This document shows, one piece after another, positions 53,349 through 61,585 of a stretch of 64,000 bases of DNA. A program made the position numbers and the translations under genes. This DNA is from Christensenella massiliensis (GTDB lineage: Bacteria; Bacillota; Clostridia; Christensenellales; Christensenellaceae). The stretch spans positions 1,860,001 through 1,924,000 of the forward strand of contig LT700187.1 in NCBI GenBank assembly GCA_900155415.1, given 5' to 3'. Every line of letters starts with the position of its first letter. Position 1 is the stretch's first letter. Below the pieces are notes generated by a model. That model saw only the letters and a list, made by a program, of their open reading frames with translations. It was not told the DNA's origin and did no database searches.

Positions 53349-55355
53349 ATGCAGGAGATCGATTTCTCAAAGCAATTGATGCATGATTCGGCCGAGGAAA
53401 TATACCGGGTACCGCTTGGAGCAGTCGCCGCCGGAACAGCGGTACGTCTTTCGCTTGCGGCGTATGAGCTGGATTTTAAAAAGGCCTATTTGATACTGAT
53501 GACAGACGGAATGGAAGAATCGGTCGAAATGCGGCAAACCGAGAACGGATTCTGGCAGGCGGAGTATACGGCGCCGGATATACCGGGGCTCGTTTGGTAT
53601 TGGTTTCGTATCTGCTTAGACGAAAACTGCAGTATCTATTATGGCGCCCGTTCGGGATATACAAGCGGTACGGGAGAGGTCTACCGGAATCCGCCGCCGC
53701 CGTTTCAGCTTACGGTATATGATGGAGCATTTACAACGCCGGATTGGGCAAAGAGGGCGAATTTGTATCAAATTTTTCCGGACCGGTTTGCACGGGATGA
53801 GAGCGATACGTTCCGCCGCGGGGCAGACTATCACCGCAGTCTTGGCCGGAACGTCCTTGTGCATGAGGACTGGAATGAGCCGGTGCTCTATGAGGCGATA
53901 GAAGGACAGGAGCATTATGAACCATGCGATTATTATGGCGGAACGCTCCGCGGGATCATGGAAGCATTGGATGAGCTGTGCGGCATAGGAATCACTGCGC
54001 TCTATCTTAATCCTATCGTAGAGGGAGCCTCCAACCACCGCTATAATACGGGGGATTACAAAAAAGTAGATCCGATCCTTGGAACGGCAGAGGACTTTGA
54101 GCAGTTAGTACGTGAGGCGCATAAGCGGGGAATACGAGTGATACTCGACGGCGTGTATTCCCATACGGGGGATGACAGTGTCTATTTCAACAGATATGGA
54201 CGGTATGATTCCATAGGAGCCTATCAGAGCAAGGCGTCGCCTTACTATTCATGGTACCGGTTTACAGACTATCCGAATGAATACAAATGCTGGTGGGGCT
54301 TTCAGACGCTTCCGGAGGTGTGTGAAACGGAGCCGGAATGGATAGATTTTGTGATCGAAGGAGAGCAAAGCGTATTTTCCACATGGCTCGCGCACGGCGC
54401 AGACGGCTTCCGGTTGGATGTGGCGGACGAGCTGCCGGATGAAACGATCGAAAGAATGCGTGTGAGCCTCAAGCGGGAAGCACCGGACAATTTTCTGCTC
54501 GGAGAGGTTTGGGAAGATGCGACAACCAAGCAAAGCTATGGAAAGCTCCGAACCTATGCGCTGGGTAAAGGACTTGATTCCGTCATGAATTATCCGCTTG
54601 CAGGTGCGGTAACGGAATTCCTGCAGGGGAAAAAGAATGCGTGGGAGTTCAAACGTTTTTTAGTCGGGCAAAGCCAGAATTATCCGCGCGAGATGTATTA
54701 CTGCCTGATGAATCTGCTTTCCAGCCATGATATCGCCCGCATACGGACGGTCCTTGGAACGCGGATCGACGCGCGTTCTCTTTCGCGCGAGCAGCAAGCG
54801 CATTTTGTCGTATCGAAGGAACAGGATGAATATGGTGCAAGACTGCAAAGACTCGCTGCAGGCATCCAGTTTTCGCTGCCCGGGATGCCTTGCATTTATT
54901 ATGGGGACGAGACAGGCATGCATGGCCTGCTCGACCCGTTCAATCGGGGTCCTTATGAAGTGCGCGACAGAAATATGAAGGAATACTATAAAACATTGGC
55001 GCTCTTGCGGAAAGAAAACGACGCATTCAAAACGGGCTGCTGTATATTTTATGTACAGGAGGAAAACGTTTTGGGTATTCTGCGTTATTGTGCGGAGGGA
55101 AAAGACGCGTTTGGAATGCCTGCGCGGAACGGCCTGTTTTTGACATTGATCAATCGGGGAAAAGAAACGCGCCGTGCAGCAATAGACCTTTTTGCGCGGG
55201 AAGAGCTGATGCCGGAGAAACACCGCTTGATTTTTCGGGAGTTGGAATTTGAATGCGCTGAATGCAGGCTGACGGGAGCAATATATCCCGTTCGCGAAGG
55301 GCTTGTGCAGGCCGAGATCCCGGCAGAAGGCATCAGAATATTAGAGATCAAATAA
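53349..55355 (+). CDS. GH13 family glycosidase (neopullulanase/maltogenic amylase-like)
   Basis: This 668-residue protein has an N-terminal beta-sandwich domain of about 140 residues (IYRVPLGAVAAGTAVRLSL), a GH13 barrel and a C-terminal beta domain. The barrel begins ANLYQIFPDRFARD. Catalytic residues are Asp in DGFRLDVADE near 357, Glu in LLGEVWEDA near 384 and Asp in SSHDIAR near 458. There is no signal peptide, so it acts inside the cell on maltodextrins or glycogen branches. It follows glgP closely, suggesting shared transcription. Confidence 0.93.
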   Translation: MQEIDFSKQLMHDSAEEIYRVPLGAVAAGTAVRLSLAAYELDFKKAYLILMTDGMEESVEMRQTENGFWQAEYTAPDIPGLVWYWFRICLDENCSIYYGARSGYTSGTGEVYRNPPPPFQLTVYDGAFTTPDWAKRANLYQIFPDRFARDESDTFRRGADYHRSLGRNVLVHEDWNEPVLYEAIEGQEHYEPCDYYGGTLRGIMEALDELCGIGITALYLNPIVEGASNHRYNTGDYKKVDPILGTAEDFEQLVREAHKRGIRVILDGVYSHTGDDSVYFNRYGRYDSIGAYQSKASPYYSWYRFTDYPNEYKCWWGFQTLPEVCETEPEWIDFVIEGEQSVFSTWLAHGADGFRLDVADELPDETIERMRVSLKREAPDNFLLGEVWEDATTKQSYGKLRTYALGKGLDSVMNYPLAGAVTEFLQGKKNAWEFKRFLVGQSQNYPREMYYCLMNLLSSHDIARIRTVLGTRIDARSLSREQQAHFVVSKEQDEYGARLQRLAAGIQFSLPGMPCIYYGDETGMHGLLDPFNRGPYEVRDRNMKEYYKTLALLRKENDAFKTGCCIFYVQEENVLGILRYCAEGKDAFGMPARNGLFLTLINRGKETRRAAIDLFAREELMPEKHRLIFRELEFECAECRLTGAIYPVREGLVQAEIPAEGIRILEIK

Positions 55356-55401
55356 ATAAAAAGAGAAGAACATAAAACAACGGGAGTGGAGACAAACGGG
55401 C

Positions 55402-56055
55402 ATGAAGTATAGGACGGTATTATTTGACTTTGACGGCACTTTGATGGATACGAGCAGAGGAATATTGTATTGCGCAAAAAAGACGATCAGTGATTTGGGA
55501 TTTGAGATCCCGGACGACGCAGCTCTGCGCAAATTCATAGGGCCGCCGCTGAAGCTTTCCTTTATGGGGGTATGCGGGATGGATGACGAGCAAGCTACGC
55601 GGGCAGTACAGCATTATCGGGAGCGCTATGCGGAAAAAGGCATGCTGGAGGCGGATATCTATCCCGGTATGGAGAAATTGCTGAAAAGCTTGGGTGAAGG
55701 AGGAGTGACCTGCGCAGTCGCGTCTGTCAAAATGGAAAAGATCGTACGGAAAACGTTGGCCCATTTTGGATTGACCGATTATTTTGATGCGATCTGCGGC
55801 GCACCGGAAGATGTCAATATCAAGGGGAAAGAGGCGATCGTCCGGGAGGCGGTCTCGCGTACTGATTCAAAGCCGGAGGATTGCCTGCTCGTTGGAGACA
55901 GCGATTATGACGCAAAGGGGGCAGAAGCCGCAGGGATCGATTTCTGCGCTGTACTTTGGGGATTCGGATTCAGTAAAATGGAAGATGCGGCGCAGTTTAC
56001 CTGCCGGTATATTGCGGAAGATGTTCCGACGCTTGAGCGGTTTCTGCTGAAATGA
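55402..56055 (+). CDS. HAD-family phosphatase (phosphoglycolate phosphatase-like)
   Basis: This 217-residue hydrolase has HAD motif I FDFDGTLMDTS, with nucleophile and acid Asp, motif II VASVK, Lys in KGKEAIV as motif III and motif IV VGDSDYDAKGAEAAG. The alpha-helical cap (FIGPPLKLSFMGVCGMDDEQA) is of the Gph/PpaX type. Substrate is not certain. It sits 46 bp after the GH13 gene and may be co-transcribed; a terminator follows. Confidence 0.9.
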   Translation: MKYRTVLFDFDGTLMDTSRGILYCAKKTISDLGFEIPDDAALRKFIGPPLKLSFMGVCGMDDEQATRAVQHYRERYAEKGMLEADIYPGMEKLLKSLGEGGVTCAVASVKMEKIVRKTLAHFGLTDYFDAICGAPEDVNIKGKEAIVREAVSRTDSKPEDCLLVGDSDYDAKGAEAAGIDFCAVLWGFGFSKMEDAAQFTCRYIAEDVPTLERFLLK

Positions 56056-56098
56056 TAAAGCAGGAGACGATAGACCTGCCGGAATATGCAACATACAG

Positions 56099-56144
56099 CG
56101 CGCGCAATGCAGCTTGCGGAAAATGCATTGACGCGCGTTTTTTT
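56099..56144 (+). terminator. Terminator after the HAD gene
   Basis: CGCGCGCAATGCA-side (from 56099) pairs with TGCATT (56124-56129) and CGCGCG (56132-56137) with a small bulge, followed by seven T. Confidence 0.8.
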
Positions 56145-56180
56145 ATTTCCTATACTCAAAAGCAGGAAAGGAGAAACGAC

Positions 56181-56624
56181 ATGAAAATAACGCTCGATAT
56201 CGATCCGAAGTATCTGCAGGAGGAATTGATCGTCCGTTGTCCGGAAATAAGCGATGAGCTTTCAAAAATCATTGCGCTTGCGGGCAGTACGCAAAAAAAA
56301 GTTGTCGGCAGCCGGGAACGTCAAACCTTTCTGCTCGAGCCGAAAGATGTTTACTATTTTGAAAGTGTGGATGATAAAGTATTTATCGCCACAAGAGATG
56401 AGATATACGAATGCGCACTCAAGCTATATGAGATCGAAGAGCGGTTTCCGAGAACAGATTTCCTGCGCGCAAATAAGTCTACGATCATTAACTTGGCCAA
56501 AGTACGCAGCCTGAACCCGGTTTTGAATGGGAAGATAGAGGTAGTATTGGAAAATGGAGAGAAGCAGATCATATCCCGGCAGTATGCTCCGATACTAAAA
56601 GAAGCGTTAGGACTGGAAAGGTGA
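56181..56624 (+). CDS. LytTR DNA-binding domain regulator
   Basis: This 147-residue protein has an N-terminal segment MKITLDIDPKYLQEELIVRCPE and a LytTR domain (LLEPKDVYYFESVDDKVFIAT, FLRANKSTIINLAKV). There is no receiver domain. Stand-alone LytTR proteins paired with DUF3021 membrane proteins are a known Firmicute module in which the membrane partner often restrains the regulator. A GAAAGGAG site precedes the ATG at 56181; the frame is open further upstream across the terminator. Confidence 0.9.
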   Translation: MKITLDIDPKYLQEELIVRCPEISDELSKIIALAGSTQKKVVGSRERQTFLLEPKDVYYFESVDDKVFIATRDEIYECALKLYEIEERFPRTDFLRANKSTIINLAKVRSLNPVLNGKIEVVLENGEKQIISRQYAPILKEALGLER

Positions 56625-56629
56625 AAGAA

Positions 56630-57052
56630 ATGAAAAAAGCGATTCGTTTGTTTGTAACAGTATTGATCACCGCGTTTTTGATCGCATTGACGATCAGTAC
56701 GGTCATAACCTGCGCCTTAGGCTGGGATGCAGTACTGATCGTTGAAATAAGAAATGACCTGCTCCTTGCGTTGTTCATTGCATGTGTGCAGCTGTTATGG
56801 GTAGGCTCCGATAAGAACAATAAAACCTATATCATACGTACAGTGATTCACTTTGCCGTATTGATGACAGGCTGCACCCTGCTTATGGTATGGTTCGGCT
56901 GGCTTCCGTTGGGGAATTGGCTTGCCCTCTATTACGTGACCTTTACGGCGCTCTATGCTGTTATCTGGCTCATTATCTGGAATTTGAACCGGAAGAAATG
57001 GAAAGTGCTGAACCGGAAGCTGGAAGAATATAAAAAGAATATACAGGAATAG
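56630..57052 (+). CDS. DUF3021 membrane protein, LytTR partner
   Basis: This 140-residue protein has four predicted helices (LFVTVLITAFLIALTISTVIT, LLLALFIACVQLLW, TVIHFAVLMTGCTLLMVWFGW, LYYVTFTALYAVIWLIIW) and a basic C-terminus, the DUF3021 layout. It is coupled to the LytTR gene and likely modulates it at the membrane. The ATG at 56630 has a GGAAAGG site; a GTG at 56621 overlapping the upstream stop is an alternative. Confidence 0.85.
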   Translation: MKKAIRLFVTVLITAFLIALTISTVITCALGWDAVLIVEIRNDLLLALFIACVQLLWVGSDKNNKTYIIRTVIHFAVLMTGCTLLMVWFGWLPLGNWLALYYVTFTALYAVIWLIIWNLNRKKWKVLNRKLEEYKKNIQE

Positions 57053-57082
57053 AGAAAGGATGGCTCAGACCTCCTTTCTCTA
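57050..57082. terminator. Hairpin between convergent genes, possible terminator
   Basis: TAGAGAAAGGA pairs with TCCTTTCTCTA (11 bp) around an 11-nt loop and overlaps the DUF3021 stop. The flanking T-runs are poor. Confidence 0.45.
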
Positions 57083-57094
57083 TAAAACCAGCCC

Positions 57095-58486
57095 TTACAG
57101 GCCGGAGGCCTTCGCCTGTTCCAGTCGCTTCATAGCTCTCATCTCTTTTGAAACGAAAAGGACCGCGACGAGTGCGGCGATTCCATCGGCAACCGGACCG
57201 GCATACATCACGCCGTCTATCCCAAGAAAGATAGGGAGGATCAGTACGAGGGGGAGCAGGAAAATGATCTGGCGTGTCAGGGAAAGCCAAATTCCTTTTG
57301 TTGCCTTTCCAATGGAGGAAAAGAAGTTGGACGTAACTGGCTGAATGCCGTTTACAAAGGTAAATAAAAGGAAAATACGGAAGCAGCGCTCGGCAAAATA
57401 GAAATACTCCTCGCTGCCGGAACCGAAGATGCTGATGATCTGGCGCGGGAAAAGCTGAAACGCAAGGAATGCACAGATAGAGATAATAGTGGCAGCGGTA
57501 ATCGCTTTGCGGTATGTCTCGCGTACGCGGCCATATTTTTCCGCCCCGTAGTTGAAGCTGGAAATAGGCTGAAGCCCCTGCGCGATACCGATGATGATGG
57601 ACATGAAGATCATATTGACTTTCATAATGATCCCTACAACGGCAAGCGGGATCTCGCTTCCATAAACCGACAGAGCTCCATAATATGTAAGAACATTATT
57701 CAGAGCGATCTGAACGACCATCATAGCAAGCTGATTGAAGCATGCGGCGGCGCCAAGCCCCATGATTGCACGGCTTTTTTTCCATGTTGCACGGAACGCG
57801 CTTTTTTGGAGACGGACGGTTTTAAAGCGGACAGTCAGATAATATGCCGCCAATACGGCGGAAGCGATCTGCCCGAGGATCGTCGCCCATGCCGCCCCTG
57901 CGATCCCCATTCCAAAACCAAAAATAAATAAGGGATCGAGTATCGTGTTGATGACGGCACCCGTCAGCACGCAGGCCATAGAGAATTTCGGACTGCCATC
58001 CGCGCGAATCAAATTGCTCGCTCCGGTCGAAAAAATCAGAAAGGGAAATCCCAAAGATGTAATGCCTGTGTATGTAAGCGCATATTCAAGGACGTCTGGC
58101 GTTGCGCCGAAAGCATGCATCATTGGATCCAGAAAAATACGTACGACAACCATGAGGGCGATACCGCATGAGATGAGCAGGATGATTGCGCAGCCGGCGA
58201 ATCCGGCCGCTTGCTTTTCCTTTTTTGCCCCCATGGAAAGATTGAAATTAGCGGCTCCGCCAATCCCGAGAAGCAAAGCGATCGCCGTGCATACCGTCGT
58301 CAGAGGAAAAGCGACGTTGGTAGCAGCGTTGCCGAGCATTCCGACACTTTGACCGATAAAGATCTGGTCCACGATATTATAAAGAGCGCTCACGAGCATG
58401 GCGATGATGCTTGGAACGGCAAATTTGATGAGCAGTTTCCCCGGCTTTTCTACACCGAGCGGGTTACTGGACGTTTGCTCCATCAT
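57095..58486 (-). CDS. MATE family efflux transporter
   Basis: This 463-residue protein has 12 helices in two halves. The N-terminal pattern is FAVPSIIAMLVSALYNIVDQIFIGQSVG, and the second half has QPISSFNYGAEKYGRV, typical of the multidrug and toxin extrusion family. It exports cationic compounds using sodium or proton gradients; the exact substrate is unknown. It overlaps the MarR gene by 4 bp and should be co-regulated by it. Two adjacent ATGs (58486, 58483) follow a GGAGG site. Confidence 0.93.
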   Translation of the reverse strand: MMEQTSSNPLGVEKPGKLLIKFAVPSIIAMLVSALYNIVDQIFIGQSVGMLGNAATNVAFPLTTVCTAIALLLGIGGAANFNLSMGAKKEKQAAGFAGCAIILLISCGIALMVVVRIFLDPMMHAFGATPDVLEYALTYTGITSLGFPFLIFSTGASNLIRADGSPKFSMACVLTGAVINTILDPLFIFGFGMGIAGAAWATILGQIASAVLAAYYLTVRFKTVRLQKSAFRATWKKSRAIMGLGAAACFNQLAMMVVQIALNNVLTYYGALSVYGSEIPLAVVGIIMKVNMIFMSIIIGIAQGLQPISSFNYGAEKYGRVRETYRKAITAATIISICAFLAFQLFPRQIISIFGSGSEEYFYFAERCFRIFLLFTFVNGIQPVTSNFFSSIGKATKGIWLSLTRQIIFLLPLVLILPIFLGIDGVMYAGPVADGIAALVAVLFVSKEMRAMKRLEQAKASGL

Positions 58487-58932
58487 CGCGCCTCCTTTTC
58501 CGGTGAGAGAGCGTTTTCTACCATTTTTGCGAGTTGCCCGCGCAGACTGGAAAGCTCTTCCGGCCGAAAATCCCTGAGCAGCACTTTGTCCCAGTCCTCA
58601 AAGCTTTCGAGCAGGAGAGGGATCGCTTTATGCCCGCGCTCAGTGAGAAAAAGGGAAAAAGAACGCATATCGCCCGTATCTTTTTTTCGCATCACAAATC
58701 CGCCGTCTGCAAGTTTTTTCACAGCGCGTGTTACCGCTGCCTCATCGATAGACAGCATGGCCGCAAGGCAGCGCTGATTGATCCCTTCGTTTTTTGAGAT
58801 ATGAATAAGAAAAAGATGATCCGAAGAGGTGAAGCCAAACGGCTGCATTCTTTTGTTGATGTATTTCTGTGCCGCGCGGTGAAGAATGGCGATATATCTG
58901 CCGATCCGTTCGACATAATCTGCATTTTCCAT
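58483..58932 (-). CDS. MarR family transcriptional regulator
   Basis: This 149-residue winged-helix repressor has the MarR layout: GFTSSDHLFLIHISKNEGINQRCLAAMLSIDEAAVTRAVKKLADGGFVMRK, with the recognition helix near residues 62-76 and the wing KKDTGDMRSFSLFLTERG. It probably represses itself and the MATE exporter and is relieved by an exporter substrate. Two matching palindromes lie in its promoter. A TAGGAGG site precedes the ATG. Confidence 0.92.
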   Translation of the reverse strand: MENADYVERIGRYIAILHRAAQKYINKRMQPFGFTSSDHLFLIHISKNEGINQRCLAAMLSIDEAAVTRAVKKLADGGFVMRKKDTGDMRSFSLFLTERGHKAIPLLLESFEDWDKVLLRDFRPEELSSLRGQLAKMVENALSPEKEAR

Positions 58933-58943
58933 AGAAGCCTCCT

Positions 58944-58965
58944 AATAATTGATAAGTCAATTATT
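58944..58965. promoter_or_regulatory. MarR operator 1
   Basis: A perfect inverted repeat with 9-bp arms (58944-58952 and 58957-58965) contains the core TTGATAAGTCAA (58949-58960). It lies just after the -10, over the transcript start. Confidence 0.7.
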
Positions 58966-58994
58966 AAGATAGCGGAATATAATTGACAAGTCAA
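58966..58994 (-). promoter_or_regulatory. Promoter of marR-MATE with operator 2
   Basis: On the reverse strand TTGACT (58994-58989), a 17-bp spacer and TATCTT (58971-58966). The second core TTGACAAGTCAA (58983-58994) covers the -35, so a bound repressor would block polymerase. Confidence 0.7.
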
Positions 58995-59017
58995 GCAAAA
59001 ATAAAATACAAAATAAC

Positions 59018-59034
59018 GTTCTTTTAAAAAGAAC
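59018..59034 (-). terminator. Weak terminator after ppk
   Basis: GTTCTTTT pairs with AAAAGAAC; on the reverse strand a T-rich tract follows. Confidence 0.4.
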
Positions 59035-59087
59035 CTGAAAAGCAAAAAGAGAATAAAAATGCAGAAAAGCTCGGTTTTACGAAAGCA

Positions 59088-61217
59088 TCAGCGGCTGTCC
59101 TCCGGTAAGGGAACAGAGCCCTTGCGCACAAGCCATTCCGGAAGAGGATTGCCTGCCTCAAGATAGGCACACCGGAAGAGCTCGATCTGGCTGTCGACGG
59201 ACGGTGCTCCCGGCGGTACGGGAAGCTTCTGATAGACTCCTTTTCCTATTTGGTGCCGTGCTTTTACATTATCCATAAGCTGGATATCGATCAATTGGTC
59301 GATCTCTTCCTTAAGATCGGGATCGAGGATAGGAACGGCGACCTCTACCCGCCGTTCGGTATTACGCGACATAAAATCTGCGGAAGAAATGTAAATTTTC
59401 CGCCGTTCTTTTGGGCCGAACATGTAAACGCGCGAATGTTCGAGATAACGGCCGACAATACTTGAAATCTCAATATTGCGTGTTTTACCGGTCTTTTCCA
59501 CGTTCAGACAGCAAATGCCGCGTACGATCATTTTAATTTTGACGCCTGCATCGGACGCCGCGATCAAACGCTTTATGATGTCGGTATCATTGAGCGAGTT
59601 TATTTTAAAGATAAGCTCTGCCGGCGCGCCGGATTTTGCCATTAAAATTTCTTGATCGATATAGCGCAATACGGACTGCTTGAGCGTCAAGGGGGAAACC
59701 ATCAGAATATCGGAATTTTCAACGAGACTCCCCATGCACAGATTCTTAAAGACATCCTGCGCGTTCATAGCAATCTCTTCGTTGGCTGTTATAAGAGAAA
59801 GATCTGTGTAGAGCTTGGCTGTACTTTCGTTATAGTTACCGGTACCGATCTGCGTAATAAAGCCAAGAGAACCATCTTTCTTCCTCAGTGTGATCAGCAA
59901 AAGCTTGGAATGGACTTTATAATCCTCGATACCGTAAATAAGGGAAGCACCGGCTTCCTGCAGCCGCTTTGACCAATCGATGTTGTTCTGCTCGTCGAAA
60001 CGGGCGCGCAGTTCTACGACGGTAATTACTTCCTTTCCGTTTTCTGCGGCACGTATCAGAGCGTCGATCACTTTGGAATTGCGTGCTACACGGTATAAGG
60101 TGATCTTGATCGACATGACATTCGGATTGACAGCCGCCTCATCCAAAAGACGGATGAACGTCTTCATATCCTGATAGGGATAGGAAAGAAGTAAGTCCTT
60201 TTTCTGGAGCTGAGGGATCAGCTTCTTGTTTTGATCGATCTTTCCGGACGGCTGCGGAACGAGGGGAGGATAAAAAAGAGGCTTATATTTTTCATCCGTA
60301 AGCTGATTGCGCAGATCGGATACGAAAGAAAGGATCGTAGGCATTTCGTTGAAAAATACATCCTCCTGTGTGAGACCCAGATGCTTCATCAGACGTTTGG
60401 TGATCTCGTCGCTTTGGCTGCGGCAGATATCAAGACGTACAGGCTCGAGTTTTTTACGTTTCTTGACGATGATCTCCATGATATCCCGATAAGACATATC
60501 ATAATCAAAGAAAGCCTCGTCGGCATCTATATCCGCGTTGCGCGTGATAGAAAAAATACTGCGCGCCTCTATCTTGTGCCGCGGAAAGACACGCTCCGCA
60601 AAATGATAGATCAAATCTTCGATCAGAGTGAATTTGATATATTTGCTGGGCAGGAGCAAAAGACGCTCGAAATATCCGCTTGCCGGAATGATGCCAAGCT
60701 GGCTTTTTCCTTCCTTTGATTTCAGCAGTACGGCGATATATACCGTATTGTTTTGGAGAAAAGGGAACGGGTGGTGCTTATCTAAGATGTGCGGAGAAAG
60801 CAGCGGCAGCACGTTCCGCTCAAAATAGCGTTCCAGAAAACGTTCTTCATATTTCGTAAGATGCGCACCCATACGGTAAAAAATCTGATAGTCCTCTAAT
60901 TCCCGGAGAATTTCGATCAGAGCTCTGTTCTTGCGCGGTGTCAAGCGGTGTATTTCCCGGTTGATCGCACGAAGCTGCTCGAGCGTCGTCATACCGGAAC
61001 GCGGATCTATTTCATCTTTTTTTAAGAGAAGCCGGTCATGCAGACCGCCGACGCGGACCATGAGAAATTCACTGAGATTGCTGTGATAGATCGCAATAAA
61101 GTTGAGCCGCTCGAACAGAGGATTAGATTTATCCTCAGCCTCTTCGAGGACACGTTCGTTGAATTTGATCCAGCTCAGGTCACGGTTTATGAGATGCTTA
61201 TATTTATTCTCCGCCAT
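59088..61217 (-). CDS. ppk: Polyphosphate kinase 1
   Basis: This 709-residue enzyme makes long-chain polyphosphate from ATP, reversibly. It starts YKHLINRDLSWIKFNERVLEEA, the family N-terminus. The autophosphorylated His is in YKVHSKLLLI near 435 and the second active-site His in YLEHSRVYMFG; RRKIYISSADFMSRN is conserved. The ATG at 61217 has a GGGAG site. There is no phosphate-regulon gene nearby. It adds a second storage polymer to a window already rich in glycogen genes. Confidence 0.96.
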   Translation of the reverse strand: MAENKYKHLINRDLSWIKFNERVLEEAEDKSNPLFERLNFIAIYHSNLSEFLMVRVGGLHDRLLLKKDEIDPRSGMTTLEQLRAINREIHRLTPRKNRALIEILRELEDYQIFYRMGAHLTKYEERFLERYFERNVLPLLSPHILDKHHPFPFLQNNTVYIAVLLKSKEGKSQLGIIPASGYFERLLLLPSKYIKFTLIEDLIYHFAERVFPRHKIEARSIFSITRNADIDADEAFFDYDMSYRDIMEIIVKKRKKLEPVRLDICRSQSDEITKRLMKHLGLTQEDVFFNEMPTILSFVSDLRNQLTDEKYKPLFYPPLVPQPSGKIDQNKKLIPQLQKKDLLLSYPYQDMKTFIRLLDEAAVNPNVMSIKITLYRVARNSKVIDALIRAAENGKEVITVVELRARFDEQNNIDWSKRLQEAGASLIYGIEDYKVHSKLLLITLRKKDGSLGFITQIGTGNYNESTAKLYTDLSLITANEEIAMNAQDVFKNLCMGSLVENSDILMVSPLTLKQSVLRYIDQEILMAKSGAPAELIFKINSLNDTDIIKRLIAASDAGVKIKMIVRGICCLNVEKTGKTRNIEISSIVGRYLEHSRVYMFGPKERRKIYISSADFMSRNTERRVEVAVPILDPDLKEEIDQLIDIQLMDNVKARHQIGKGVYQKLPVPPGAPSVDSQIELFRCAYLEAGNPLPEWLVRKGSVPLPEDSR

Positions 61218-61324
61218 AATACACTCCCGAATAATACGATCTTTTATTTTTATTATACCCCAAACACTGAAAAAACGACGAGGAAAATCATGGCCATACA
61301 AAAATTTTACAATTGCCGATTCCC

Positions 61325-61353
61325 TTGCTAATGGGGAGGAATAACGGTATAAT
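61325..61353 (+). promoter_or_regulatory. Promoter of the small membrane protein-valS unit
   Basis: TTGCTA (61325-61330), a 17-bp spacer and perfect TATAAT (61348-61353), 27 bp before the first ATG. Confidence 0.75.
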
Positions 61354-61379
61354 AAAAAAGTATGTAAACAGGAGAAGCC

Positions 61380-61565
61380 ATGGAATTTTTTGCAAATATC
61401 ACAACGGTACAAATCGCGGGGCTTATTTTATTGGCGGGAGGCGCGGTGCTCAGCTTTGCGGCAAAATGGATCGCCGGCAGGCTGCGGCATAGGCATGCGG
61501 ATATCGCTGTTAAAATAGCGGGTCTTTGCGTTGTGATTGCAGGATTTGTCATGATTTTTATTTAA
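61380..61565 (+). CDS. Small membrane protein (61 aa), unknown function
   Basis: The protein has two predicted helices ([20 protein letters not shown] and [20 protein letters not shown]) joined by a basic loop, [13 protein letters not shown], giving a hairpin topology. A CAGGAG site precedes the ATG and a good promoter lies upstream. It is 20 bp before valS and must share its transcript. I do not recognise a family. Confidence 0.75.
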   Translation: MEFFANITTVQIAGLILLAGGAVLSFAAKWIAGRLRHRHADIAVKIAGLCVVIAGFVMIFI

Positions 61566-61585
61566 GAGTGGTTGGAGGCAGAAGA

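Noticed and set aside
56052-56180. Longer LytTR protein starting at 56052
   Set aside because: That segment covers the terminator of the HAD gene, and a strong ribosome site precedes the ATG at 56181.
61218-61412. N-terminal extension of polyphosphate kinase
   Set aside because: The extension crosses the divergent promoter and a Cys-rich non-family segment; the ATG at 61217 fits the family.
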